Shown here: piece after piece, positions 34,124 through 42,190 of the stretch
Numbering within the stretch: position 1 is the stretch's first letter
Layout: each line of letters starts with the position of its first letter
NCBI GenBank assembly: GCA_021732525.1
Contig: JAKFUU010000014.1
Coordinates: 1 to 58,099 of the forward strand
Direction: 5' to 3'
Source of the DNA: Sphingomonadaceae bacterium
GTDB taxonomy: Bacteria > Pseudomonadota > Alphaproteobacteria > Sphingomonadales > Sphingomonadaceae
DNA: 58,099 nt
The notes under the pieces: model-generated
The model's input: only the letters and a program-made list of their open reading frames with translations
What the model was told of the DNA's origin: nothing
Databases searched by the model: none
Position numbers and translations under genes: made by a program

Positions 34124-37113
34124 GCGGCTATCGTTTGCCCAGCGGCGGCCGCATCGACCGAAGCCGCCCGGTCTCATTCCAATTTGATGGCAACGCCTAT
34201 CAGGGCTTCGCCGGCGATACGCTCGCCTCGGCCTTGCTGGCAAATGGCGTGATGCTGTTTGGCCGCTCGTTCAAATATCACCGCCCGCGTGGGCTGATGG
34301 CGGCGGGCAGCGAAGAGCCCAATGCATTGGTCTCAGTGGATCGCGGTCCAGGCCGCTTTACGCCCAATCTGCGCGCAACGAATGTTGAGCTATATGAGGG
34401 GCTAAATGCCGCCAGCCAAAATCGCTGGCCCTCGCTGAAAACCGATTTTGGCGCGATCAATGACCGGCTGGGGATGTTTTTTCCTGCTGGATTTTATAAC
34501 AAAACCTTTATGTGGCCGCGTTCTTTTTGGGACCGGCTCTATGAACCCTCGATCCGTAAAATGGCGGGACTGGGCGACGCGCCGACCGAGGAAGACCCCG
34601 ACACTTACGCAGCGACCTATGCCCATTGCGATCTGCTGATTATCGGAGCGGGACCGGCGGGCATTGATGCGGCGTTGATGGCAGCGGGCACCGACAGGCG
34701 GGTTACGCTGATCGATGAGCAGGATGAGATGGGCGGCGGCGCGCTGGCCGATCCCGCGCTTTGGCCGTGGCTGGAGCGCAGCATGAAGATGCTCGCGGAT
34801 GCGCCCAACGTAACCATCCTGACGCGCACCACAGCCTTCGGCTATTATCACGATAATTTCATCGGCGCGGTGCAGCGGTTGACTGATCATTTGCCTGAAA
34901 TCCTCCCCGCAACGGGGAGGTGCCCCGAAGGGGCGGAGGGGCCGGTGGAGGCAGCGCAAAATAATCCAACGCAAGGCTCTCTTGGCCCGCCCCCTCCGTC
35001 AGCCCTGCGGGCTGCCACCTCCCCGTTCCGGGGAGGATTACCCCCGCGCGAGAAATTATGGCGGATCCGGGCCGGCGAAGTGGTGCTGGCTCAAGGTGCA
35101 ATCGAACGGCCTTTGGTGTTTGAGGGCAATGACACGCCCGGCGTGATGCTGGCTTCGGCAGCGAAGGTATTCGCGCTGCGTTACGGCGTGGCGATTGGCC
35201 AGTCGGTCGCCCTGATGGCGGCGCATGATAGCGGCTGGCACGATGTGTTTGCGCTGGCCAAGGCGGGGGTTGGCATTGCCGCGATTATCGATATGCGCGG
35301 AACGGTTGATCAAGCGCTGATCGATGCGGCGCTGGCGCATAATATTCGCGTTGAACTTGGCGCGGCCGTTATCGGGGTCGATGGGCGGCATGCGGTGAAG
35401 GGCATCGAAATCGCCTCAACCACTGGCGGCAACCGACGCTGCATTGCCTGCGACGCGTTGCTGATGGCGGGCGGCTGGACACCCAGCGTCCACCTGTGGT
35501 CGCATAGCAAGGGCACGCTCAAATGGCGCGATGACATCGGGGCCTATGTGCCCGATCAGCCGAACGAGAATGCCCGCTGTGTCGGAGCCTGTTCGGGCGA
35601 CTGGGATTTCGGCCAGGGCGCAGTGATCGGCATGCTCCCTACGCCCAAGGACGCGAGCCGCATCAAGGCCTTTGTCGATTTCCAAAATGATGTGACCGCC
35701 AAGGATATCAAGCTCGCGGTGCGCGAAGGGTTCCGGTCGATCGAACATATCAAGCGTTACACCACCAACGGCATGGCGACCGATCAGGGCAAAACATCGA
35801 ACCTTAACGGCCTGCAAATTGCGTCCACCGCGCTAAACAAGCCCGTTACGGACATCGGCCTGACGACTTTTCGCCCACCCTATACGCCGCAGACTTTTGG
35901 CGCGCTGGCGGGTCATGCCAAAGGGGAATTGTTCCAGCCCTTGCGCAAATCGCCCATTGACGGCTGGGCGCAAGACCATGGCGCGGTCTTCGAACTGGTT
36001 GCGCAGTGGCGGCGCGCGCGATATTTCCCAAAGCCGGGTGAGGATATGCACACAGCGGTGAATCGCGAATGTGTCGCGGTGCGCTCGTCAGTCGGCATTT
36101 TTGATGCTTCGACATTGGGCAAGATCGAAGTCGTCGGCCCAGATGCCGCAGAATTTCTCAACCGCATGTATACCAACCCGTGGAAAGCGTTGGAGCCGGG
36201 GCGGTGCCGTTACGGTCTGTTGCTCAAAGAAGATGGCTTCATCATGGATGACGGCGTGTCGGCGCGGCTGGCGCCGGATCGCTTTCATTTGACGACAACC
36301 ACCGGCGGTGCAGCGCGCGTGCTCAATATGATGGAGGATTATCTCCAGACCGAATGGCCCAATCTCAACGTCTGGCTAACCAGTACGACCGAGCAATATG
36401 CGGTGATCGCGTTGCAAGGGCCAAATGCGCGCAAATTGCTGGAACCACTGGTTGCAGGCATCGACCTTTCGGCCGAGGCTTTCCCGCATATGGCGATCCG
36501 CGAAGGGACGATTTGCGGCATCCCAACCCGCCTGTTCCGCGTGAGCTTTACAGGCGAGCTTGGCTTCGAAATCAATGTGCCTTCCGCTTATGCCCGCGCG
36601 CTTTGGAAACGGCTGATGACGGCAGGCGCGCCGCACGGTATCACCCCTTATGGCACCGAGGCGATGCATGTGCTACGCGCGGAAAAAGGCTTCATCATCG
36701 TCGGGCAAGATACCGACGGCACGGTAACGCCCTATGACGCCGGCCTCGACTGGGCAGTGGGCAAGAAGAAAGCGGACTTTGTCGGCAAACGCTCGCTCGC
36801 CCGGCCTGATATAGTGGCGGCGGGACGCAAGCAATTGGTGGGCTTGCTCACCGACGATCCGAATGTCGTGCTCGAAGAAGGCGCGCAGATTGTGGCGGAC
36901 CCGAATCAGCCCATCCCGATGACCATGATCGGCCATGTCACCTCATCCTATTGGAGCGAGACTTTGGGTCGCTCGATCGCGATGGCTTTGGTCGCAGGCG
37001 GTCACAGCAAAATGGGCGAAACGCTCCACATCCCAATGCCGGGGCGGACGCACACCGCCAAGGTCAGCGACATGGTCTTCTACGACCCCGAAGGAGCGCG
37101 GTTGAATGTCTGA
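34120..37113 (+). CDS. soxA: Sarcosine oxidase alpha subunit carrying an in-frame repeat insertion
   Basis: The large subunit (997 residues) binds NAD and carries the THF-dependent folate domain. An N-terminal 2Fe-2S-like small domain (about 1-100) is followed by an FAD/NAD fold with LLIIGAGPAGIDAALMA at about 171. The C-terminal GcvT-like part starts at about 640 (RECVAVRSSVGIFDASTLGK) and ends with KVSDMVFYDPEG. Residues 260-307 come from a 141-bp palindromic element; removing it would give about 950 residues. The flanks DHLPE and PPREKLWRIRAGEVVLA read normally across it, so the enzyme is probably still made, with a low-complexity loop. Overlaps soxG by 8 bp. Confidence 0.95.
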   Translation: MSGYRLPSGGRIDRSRPVSFQFDGNAYQGFAGDTLASALLANGVMLFGRSFKYHRPRGLMAAGSEEPNALVSVDRGPGRFTPNLRATNVELYEGLNAASQNRWPSLKTDFGAINDRLGMFFPAGFYNKTFMWPRSFWDRLYEPSIRKMAGLGDAPTEEDPDTYAATYAHCDLLIIGAGPAGIDAALMAAGTDRRVTLIDEQDEMGGGALADPALWPWLERSMKMLADAPNVTILTRTTAFGYYHDNFIGAVQRLTDHLPEILPATGRCPEGAEGPVEAAQNNPTQGSLGPPPPSALRAATSPFRGGLPPREKLWRIRAGEVVLAQGAIERPLVFEGNDTPGVMLASAAKVFALRYGVAIGQSVALMAAHDSGWHDVFALAKAGVGIAAIIDMRGTVDQALIDAALAHNIRVELGAAVIGVDGRHAVKGIEIASTTGGNRRCIACDALLMAGGWTPSVHLWSHSKGTLKWRDDIGAYVPDQPNENARCVGACSGDWDFGQGAVIGMLPTPKDASRIKAFVDFQNDVTAKDIKLAVREGFRSIEHIKRYTTNGMATDQGKTSNLNGLQIASTALNKPVTDIGLTTFRPPYTPQTFGALAGHAKGELFQPLRKSPIDGWAQDHGAVFELVAQWRRARYFPKPGEDMHTAVNRECVAVRSSVGIFDASTLGKIEVVGPDAAEFLNRMYTNPWKALEPGRCRYGLLLKEDGFIMDDGVSARLAPDRFHLTTTTGGAARVLNMMEDYLQTEWPNLNVWLTSTTEQYAVIALQGPNARKLLEPLVAGIDLSAEAFPHMAIREGTICGIPTRLFRVSFTGELGFEINVPSAYARALWKRLMTAGAPHGITPYGTEAMHVLRAEKGFIIVGQDTDGTVTPYDAGLDWAVGKKKADFVGKRSLARPDIVAAGRKQLVGLLTDDPNVVLEEGAQIVADPNQPIPMTMIGHVTSSYWSETLGRSIAMALVAGGHSKMGETLHIPMPGRTHTAKVSDMVFYDPEGARLNV
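34899..35039. mobile_element. 141-bp REP/MITE-like palindromic element inserted in-frame in soxA
   Basis: The ends are 24-bp inverted repeats (34899-34922 and 35016-35039) matching at 23 of 24 positions. The left arm starts AATCCTCCCCGC and the right arm ends CGGGGAGGATT. Inner parts (GGGCGGAGGGG.., ..CCCCCTCCGTCAG) also pair. 141 is a multiple of three, and the frame of soxA is open through the element, encoding about 47 residues rich in Pro, Gly, Ala and Ser. No transposase is present. Confidence 0.88.
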
Positions 37114-37618
37114 TACGCTCACCCGCAACGATCCGGTTCCGACAACGCTCTTTACCGCAGACGGCGTCACGATCCGCCTTGCCCCGCCGATGGCGCGCTT
37201 TTCACTGCGGGCGCGGCAGGGTCAGGCGCTCGAAACACTGCTCGGCGTCAAGCTGCCGAAGAAAATCGGCACGGTCAAGGGCGGTATTGCTTGCCTTGGC
37301 CCCGATGAATGGTTGCTGCGCGGGGCGGCGGGAACGGCGATTCCGATCGGCGACGGCTTGCCCGTTGCGATCACCGACATTGGCGAACGCTCCGTCTGTT
37401 TTACCGTCGAAGGCCCCCGCGCGGCGCAATTGCTGATGTCGGGCTGTCCGCTTGACCTGGACCGGTTTGCGGCGGGCCGCGCGGCACGGACCCTATTCGA
37501 AAGTGTGGAAATAATCCTCATTCGGCATGCGGCGGATCGTTTTGAAGTTGAGGTGTGGCGCAGCTTTGCCGATTGGCTATGGACAGCGCTGACAAAGGCT
37601 GCCAGCCATGGACCGTGA
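37106..37618 (+). CDS. soxG: Sarcosine oxidase gamma subunit
   Basis: The 170-residue small subunit has the family patterns ARFSLRARQGQALETLLG, CLGPDEWLLRG and ISxxxERSVCFTVEGPRAAQLL. It overlaps the soxA end by 8 bp, which argues for coupled translation of the four sox genes. The later BCCT gene begins 11 bp after its stop. Confidence 0.9.
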   Translation: MSDTLTRNDPVPTTLFTADGVTIRLAPPMARFSLRARQGQALETLLGVKLPKKIGTVKGGIACLGPDEWLLRGAAGTAIPIGDGLPVAITDIGERSVCFTVEGPRAAQLLMSGCPLDLDRFAAGRAARTLFESVEIILIRHAADRFEVEVWRSFADWLWTALTKAASHGP

Positions 37619-37629
37619 GGGAGAGTGAC

Positions 37630-39210
37630 ATGGCAGGCTGGGAAAAGACAATCGATTTGAGGCGTTATGGCGCGTCAAACCGCAACTGGCTGGGGATGAC
37701 AATTAATCCGGCCGTGTTTTTCCCAATCGCCCTGATTGCGCTTTCGGTGATCCTATTTAGCGTGATTGCGCCGCAAGCATCGGCGGATCTATTTTCATGG
37801 CTGCGGGCATCGGCCGTATCCCGGTTTAACTGGTTTTTGTTGACTGTCGGCAATTTGGCGCTGCTTTTTTGTATCGCCGTGGCCGTCTCCCCGCTCGGCA
37901 AGCTGCGTCTCGGCGGTGCGGAGGCAAAGCCCGAATATTCCTATCTCGCCTGGTTTTCGATGTTATTTGGCGCCGGGATGGGCATTGGCCTCGTCTTTTA
38001 TGGTGTTGGCGAGCCGGTGACGCATTTTACCGCGTCGATGGCGGGCGGACCGGCCGCGCCATTGGGCGGCGCGCCCGGCGATGCCGGCGGCGCGCGCGGT
38101 GTGGCAATGGCAGCCACCGTCTATAATTGGGCCTTGCATCCCTGGGCCATTTACGCCGTAGTCGGCTTGGCGCTGGCGGTTTTTTCGTATAATTTCCATA
38201 TGCCATTATCGCTGCGTTCGCCATTTTATCCCTTGCTGGGCGCGCGAGTTTGGGGGCGCACCGGTGATGCGATTGATGTGCTTGCGGTCTTTGCCACCCT
38301 GTTCGGCCTGGCATCCTCGCTGGGCCTGGGCGCGAGTCAGGCGATGGCGGGAATCACGCATCTTTATGGTATTGCCAGTTCGCCGCCCGCGATTATCGCG
38401 TTGATCGCTATCATGGCCTTTGTCACTTACCTATCCGTTCGCGGCGGGATTGACAAAGGTATTCGGATATTGAGCGAGGTGAATATGATAGTCGCGTTGG
38501 CGCTCATTATATTTGTGTTGGCGACCGGGGCGACATTGGTGTTGCTGGCGAATATGTTCGGCAATCTTGCCGCTTATATTCAGCTATTACCCGCCTTTTC
38601 CAACCCGGTCGGGCGCGCCGATACCGGTTTTTATAATGACTGGACGGCTTATTATTGGACCTGGTGGATCAGTTGGGCGCCTTTCGTGGGCCTGTTCATG
38701 GCGCGAATTTCAAAAGGCCGGACCGTGCGGGAATTTTTGGCGGGGGCATTGATCGCGCCCACCTTGCTCTGCGTCCTTTGGCTGACGGTTTTTGGCGATG
38801 GCAGCATCGCCCAGATTGTCGCGGGCAAGGCGCCGGAATTGGCCAAAGCGCCGCTTGATACGCAATTATTCCTATTTCTGGAATCCTTACCAATGGCGCA
38901 GATCACCTCGTTTGTTTCCATATGCCTTATCCTGATTTTCTTCATCACCGGATGGGATTCGGGCACGTTGGTTATCGACACGATGACATCGGGCGGGCGC
39001 ACCGACACGTCGCTGCGGCAGAAAACATTCTGGCTCTTTGCGGTTGGCGCGATTGCGGTCGTATTGCTGTTAAGCGGCGGTTTGATCTCGCTGCAGGCCG
39101 CCGCGATTGCATCGGGCTTGCCACTCGCGCTGGTTTTGATCCTGATGTGCGCCGGAACGCTACGCGGCTTGCTTGCGCTCCACCGAGATCAAGAAAATAG
39201 AGAAAAATAG
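37630..39210 (+). CDS. BCCT-family transporter (betaine/choline/carnitine type)
   Basis: BCCT proteins import quaternary amines, usually with sodium or protons. The 526-residue protein has about 12 membrane helices. The BCCT signatures WTWWISWAPFVGLFMARISK and FFITGWDSGTLVIDT are clear, as is FGAGMGIGLVFYGVGEPVTH. The ATG at 37630 has GGGAGAG upstream; the longer frame to 37555 lies inside soxG. It follows soxG by 11 bp and is very likely the uptake system for the betaine degraded by the neighbouring enzymes. The exact substrate is inferred. Confidence 0.9.
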   Translation: MAGWEKTIDLRRYGASNRNWLGMTINPAVFFPIALIALSVILFSVIAPQASADLFSWLRASAVSRFNWFLLTVGNLALLFCIAVAVSPLGKLRLGGAEAKPEYSYLAWFSMLFGAGMGIGLVFYGVGEPVTHFTASMAGGPAAPLGGAPGDAGGARGVAMAATVYNWALHPWAIYAVVGLALAVFSYNFHMPLSLRSPFYPLLGARVWGRTGDAIDVLAVFATLFGLASSLGLGASQAMAGITHLYGIASSPPAIIALIAIMAFVTYLSVRGGIDKGIRILSEVNMIVALALIIFVLATGATLVLLANMFGNLAAYIQLLPAFSNPVGRADTGFYNDWTAYYWTWWISWAPFVGLFMARISKGRTVREFLAGALIAPTLLCVLWLTVFGDGSIAQIVAGKAPELAKAPLDTQLFLFLESLPMAQITSFVSICLILIFFITGWDSGTLVIDTMTSGGRTDTSLRQKTFWLFAVGAIAVVLLLSGGLISLQAAAIASGLPLALVLILMCAGTLRGLLALHRDQENREK

Positions 39211-39314
39211 CGGCATTGACGGAAGCTGCCTGTGCGCCTTCGCTGTTGCTATTGCCGCTATTATCACTTTAAGTGCTGACCAAAGTAAATGATCCGAGCG
39301 GGTTAGGGAGAGTT

Positions 39315-40946
39315 ATGACGGAAATTGCATCAGGCCCCAAAATCGACAAACGCGAGCCAAGTGCCAAGGAAATTCGGCTGGTCATCGCCGCGTCATCGGC
39401 GGGGACGATTTTCGAATGGTATGACTTTTTCATCTATGGCACATTGGCCGCCATCATCGGTCCGGTATTTTTTCCCGGCGACAATGCGATATTGTCGACT
39501 TTGCTGGTTTGGGCAACCTTTGCCGTGGGTTTTGGTTTTCGGCCCATTGGTGCAATTTTATTCGGTTATTTGGGCGACAAGCTGGGCCGGAAATATACAT
39601 TTTTGGTCACGGTCACCTTGATGGGCATTGCCACCGCCGGAGTGGGCATGTTGCCGTCGGCCGCAACCATTGGTATCGCCGCGCCGATCATCATCATTTT
39701 GCTGCGTATATTGCAAGGGCTTGCGCTTGGCGGCGAATATGGCGGCGCGGCGATTTATGTGGCCGAACATTCGCCGCCGGAAAAACGCGGATTTTATACC
39801 AGCTTCATCCAGGCCAGCGTGGTTGGCGGCTTTGTGCTCAGCCTGATCGTCGTGTTGGCTACCAAATGGCTGATGCCCCATGATCTTTTTGTCGCCTGGG
39901 GTTGGCGGGTGCCGTTTTTGCTATCGCTCATATTGCTTGCGATATCGCTTTGGATGCGGCTAAAATTATCGGAAAGTCCGGTGTTTCAAGCGATGAAAGC
40001 CGAGGGGAAAATCGCGGCCAATCCCTTCAAAGAAAGCTTTACCTATCCGGGTAACAAGAAACGGATTTTCGTCGCCTTATTCGGGGTTGCCGCCGGGTTG
40101 ACCGTCATTTGGTATACCGCGACATTTTCGGCGCTGAGTTTCTTGAAAGGCCCCTTGTGGGTTGAGGATACCGCCGCAGAAATTATTGTTGGGGTCACCT
40201 CGCTGCTCGGCATGTCCTTATTCGTTTACTTCGGCAAAATCTCCGACCGGGTGGGCCGTAAACAACCGATTGTGCGCGGATATGCGCTGACCTTGATAAC
40301 GTTGTTTCCGCTATTCTGGTTGATTGGCGGTGTTGCCAATCCGCCGTTAAAGGCGGCCATCGAACGCGCGCCTGTCACCGTAACGGGGGATCGATGCGGC
40401 TATAGCCCCTTTGCGAAAATTCAGGCCAGCAATTGCGGCACATTGCTGGGCGATTTATCCGGCTTGGGCATTCCTTATACGATCGAGCAAGGCGACATGC
40501 TGTCGCTGAAAATTGGCGAAACCCGCCACTTGCTGAATGATATCACCTGGGGTGATGTGAAGCTGCGCGTGGGTGAAATAAAGTCGCTATTCCAACGCGG
40601 CGGATATCCGATGGAGAAACAAATTCCGCCGGCGGCAAATATCGCGATCATCATGCTCGCCTTGCTCGGCCTCAGCGCGCTGTCCGCCGCCACTTACGGT
40701 TCGGTTGCGGCGTTGCTGTCGGAAATGTTCCCGCCCAGCGTCCGTTATAGCTCAATGTCGATCCCCTATCATTTTGGCGCTGGCTATTTCGGCGGGTTTC
40801 TGCCGGTGATTGCGGGCTATATTGTGGCGCGGTCGGGGAATCCTTACGCCGGGCTGTGGTATACGATGGCTTTCGTTCTGATCGCTTTGATCGTCGCCCT
40901 ATGGGGGTTGCCAAACGGAAAACCGCAAGATTTCGCCGATGATTGA
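39315..40946 (+). CDS. MFS transporter (metabolite:H+ symporter type) with internal domain insert
   Basis: A 543-residue major facilitator of the ProP/shikimate-transporter branch, with GTIFEWYDFFIYGTLAA, FGYLGDKLGRKYTFLV and LGGEYGGAAIYVAEHSP. The ATG at 39315 follows AGGGAGAG. Between transmembrane segments about 8 and 9, residues 342-438 form a hydrophilic domain with two cysteines (about 361 and 374). Most family members lack a domain of this size there. Located after the BCCT gene and overlapping alr by 8 bp, it may import a related osmolyte or export a product. Confidence 0.88.
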   Translation: MTEIASGPKIDKREPSAKEIRLVIAASSAGTIFEWYDFFIYGTLAAIIGPVFFPGDNAILSTLLVWATFAVGFGFRPIGAILFGYLGDKLGRKYTFLVTVTLMGIATAGVGMLPSAATIGIAAPIIIILLRILQGLALGGEYGGAAIYVAEHSPPEKRGFYTSFIQASVVGGFVLSLIVVLATKWLMPHDLFVAWGWRVPFLLSLILLAISLWMRLKLSESPVFQAMKAEGKIAANPFKESFTYPGNKKRIFVALFGVAAGLTVIWYTATFSALSFLKGPLWVEDTAAEIIVGVTSLLGMSLFVYFGKISDRVGRKQPIVRGYALTLITLFPLFWLIGGVANPPLKAAIERAPVTVTGDRCGYSPFAKIQASNCGTLLGDLSGLGIPYTIEQGDMLSLKIGETRHLLNDITWGDVKLRVGEIKSLFQRGGYPMEKQIPPAANIAIIMLALLGLSALSAATYGSVAALLSEMFPPSVRYSSMSIPYHFGAGYFGGFLPVIAGYIVARSGNPYAGLWYTMAFVLIALIVALWGLPNGKPQDFADD

Positions 40947-41991
40947 TGCCCCCGGCGCACAAATGCCGCTGCGGTTGCGGCTGGATGGCGGCGCGCTGAC
41001 TTCCAACTATCGCTTTCTCGCCAACGCCAGCGGCAGCGGCGTGGCAGGAGCGGCGGTAAAGGCAAATGGTTATGGGCTGGGTGCTCGCGAAGTTGTTGCG
41101 CGCCTCAGTAAAGCAGGATGCCGCGATTTTTTTGTGGCGCATTGGGCCGAAGCCTTCGCCATCGCCGATATCGTGCCTCCTGATCAAATTACCGTGCTCA
41201 ATGGCGTGGGCGAAGGCGATATAATGGCGGCCTTATCGCTCGGCGCGCGGCCTATGCTGAACAGTCCGGCGCAGATCGAGCGTTGGCGGGTGGCGGGCGG
41301 CGGACGCTGCCATGTGATGATCGACAGCGGGATTAACCGGCTTGGCATCGGGCCTGAACAAATCAGCAGCGGCCTGTTTGATGGGCTGGATATTGATATC
41401 GTCGCATCGCATCTGGCATCGGCGGATGAAGACGGGCCGCAAAATGCTCAGCAATTGGCATTATTTCGGCAGGTTATTTCGATGGTGCCTGCGCAGCGAC
41501 GAAGCTTCGCCAATAGCGCGGGTATCATGCTCGGCCCCGATTATCATTTTGAACTAACTCGGCCTGGTCTGTCGCTTTACGGCGGTATCGCAAGACCGCA
41601 GATGGCTGCGTTCATCAAGCAAGTGGCTTTCCCGCAGGCGCAGGTGCTGCAAATTCGCGATCTGCCCGCCGCCGCGCCGGTGGGATATAACGCGACCTTT
41701 CGCTGCCCGGCGGCGATGCGCGTGGCGACGATTTCGCTGGGCTATGCCGACGGTTATCTGCGAGGTTTCTCAAACAGCGGGGCAGCAAAATTTGACGGCA
41801 CGAGCTTGCCCGTGATCGGCCGTGTTTCGATGGATCTGGTAACCTTGGACGCGAGCGGTGTCCAAAATCTGCGCGAGGGCGATTGGGTGGAGTTAGATTA
41901 CACCCTTGCCGATGCATCCCGGCAATCCGGCCTCTCCCAATATGAACTGCTAGCCGGGTTAGGCCAGCGTTATTGGCGAGGGTGGCAATAG
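40939..41991 (+). CDS. alr: Alanine racemase
   Basis: A PLP fold-type III racemase. The 350-residue protein shows the PLP lysine in AVKANGYGLG (Lys41), the phosphate/ring-binding NSAGIMLG region, TRPGLSLYGG, the catalytic tyrosine region VGYNATFRC (about residue 250) and RVSMDLVTLD. It overlaps the MFS gene by 8 bp, so it is the last gene of the methylamine cluster. Its function there is unclear: it may be simply a housekeeping alanine racemase placed by chance, or a catabolic racemase for a transported amino acid. Confidence 0.9.
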   Translation: MIDAPGAQMPLRLRLDGGALTSNYRFLANASGSGVAGAAVKANGYGLGAREVVARLSKAGCRDFFVAHWAEAFAIADIVPPDQITVLNGVGEGDIMAALSLGARPMLNSPAQIERWRVAGGGRCHVMIDSGINRLGIGPEQISSGLFDGLDIDIVASHLASADEDGPQNAQQLALFRQVISMVPAQRRSFANSAGIMLGPDYHFELTRPGLSLYGGIARPQMAAFIKQVAFPQAQVLQIRDLPAAAPVGYNATFRCPAAMRVATISLGYADGYLRGFSNSGAAKFDGTSLPVIGRVSMDLVTLDASGVQNLREGDWVELDYTLADASRQSGLSQYELLAGLGQRYWRGWQ

Positions 41992-42030
41992 GGGGTCCCT
42001 CATAAGTTTATGAATTATTTTCGATTATTA

Positions 42031-42072
42031 CGGATACAAAAGGCCCCGGTCTCCCGAAGCCTCTTGTATTCG
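42031..42072. terminator. Hairpin between alr and the TonB receptor (possible bidirectional terminator)
   Basis: CGGATACAAAAGGC pairs with GCCTCTTGTATTCG, 14 positions with two mismatches (wobble-compatible on one strand), around a 14-nt loop. It lies 40 bp after the alr stop and 119 bp after the end of the convergent TonB receptor gene. No long T-run follows, so I call it only tentatively. Confidence 0.45.
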
Positions 42073-42190
42073 AAAATTGAGCGCAAACTTAAGTATCTGC
42101 GCCTACTCCAACCATTTTTTGCCGTGTGGTGCTCTGTAAAAACTGGCGGTTGCTTTTTTTACGGGCAGTCCATCATTAACGGCGATTGAT

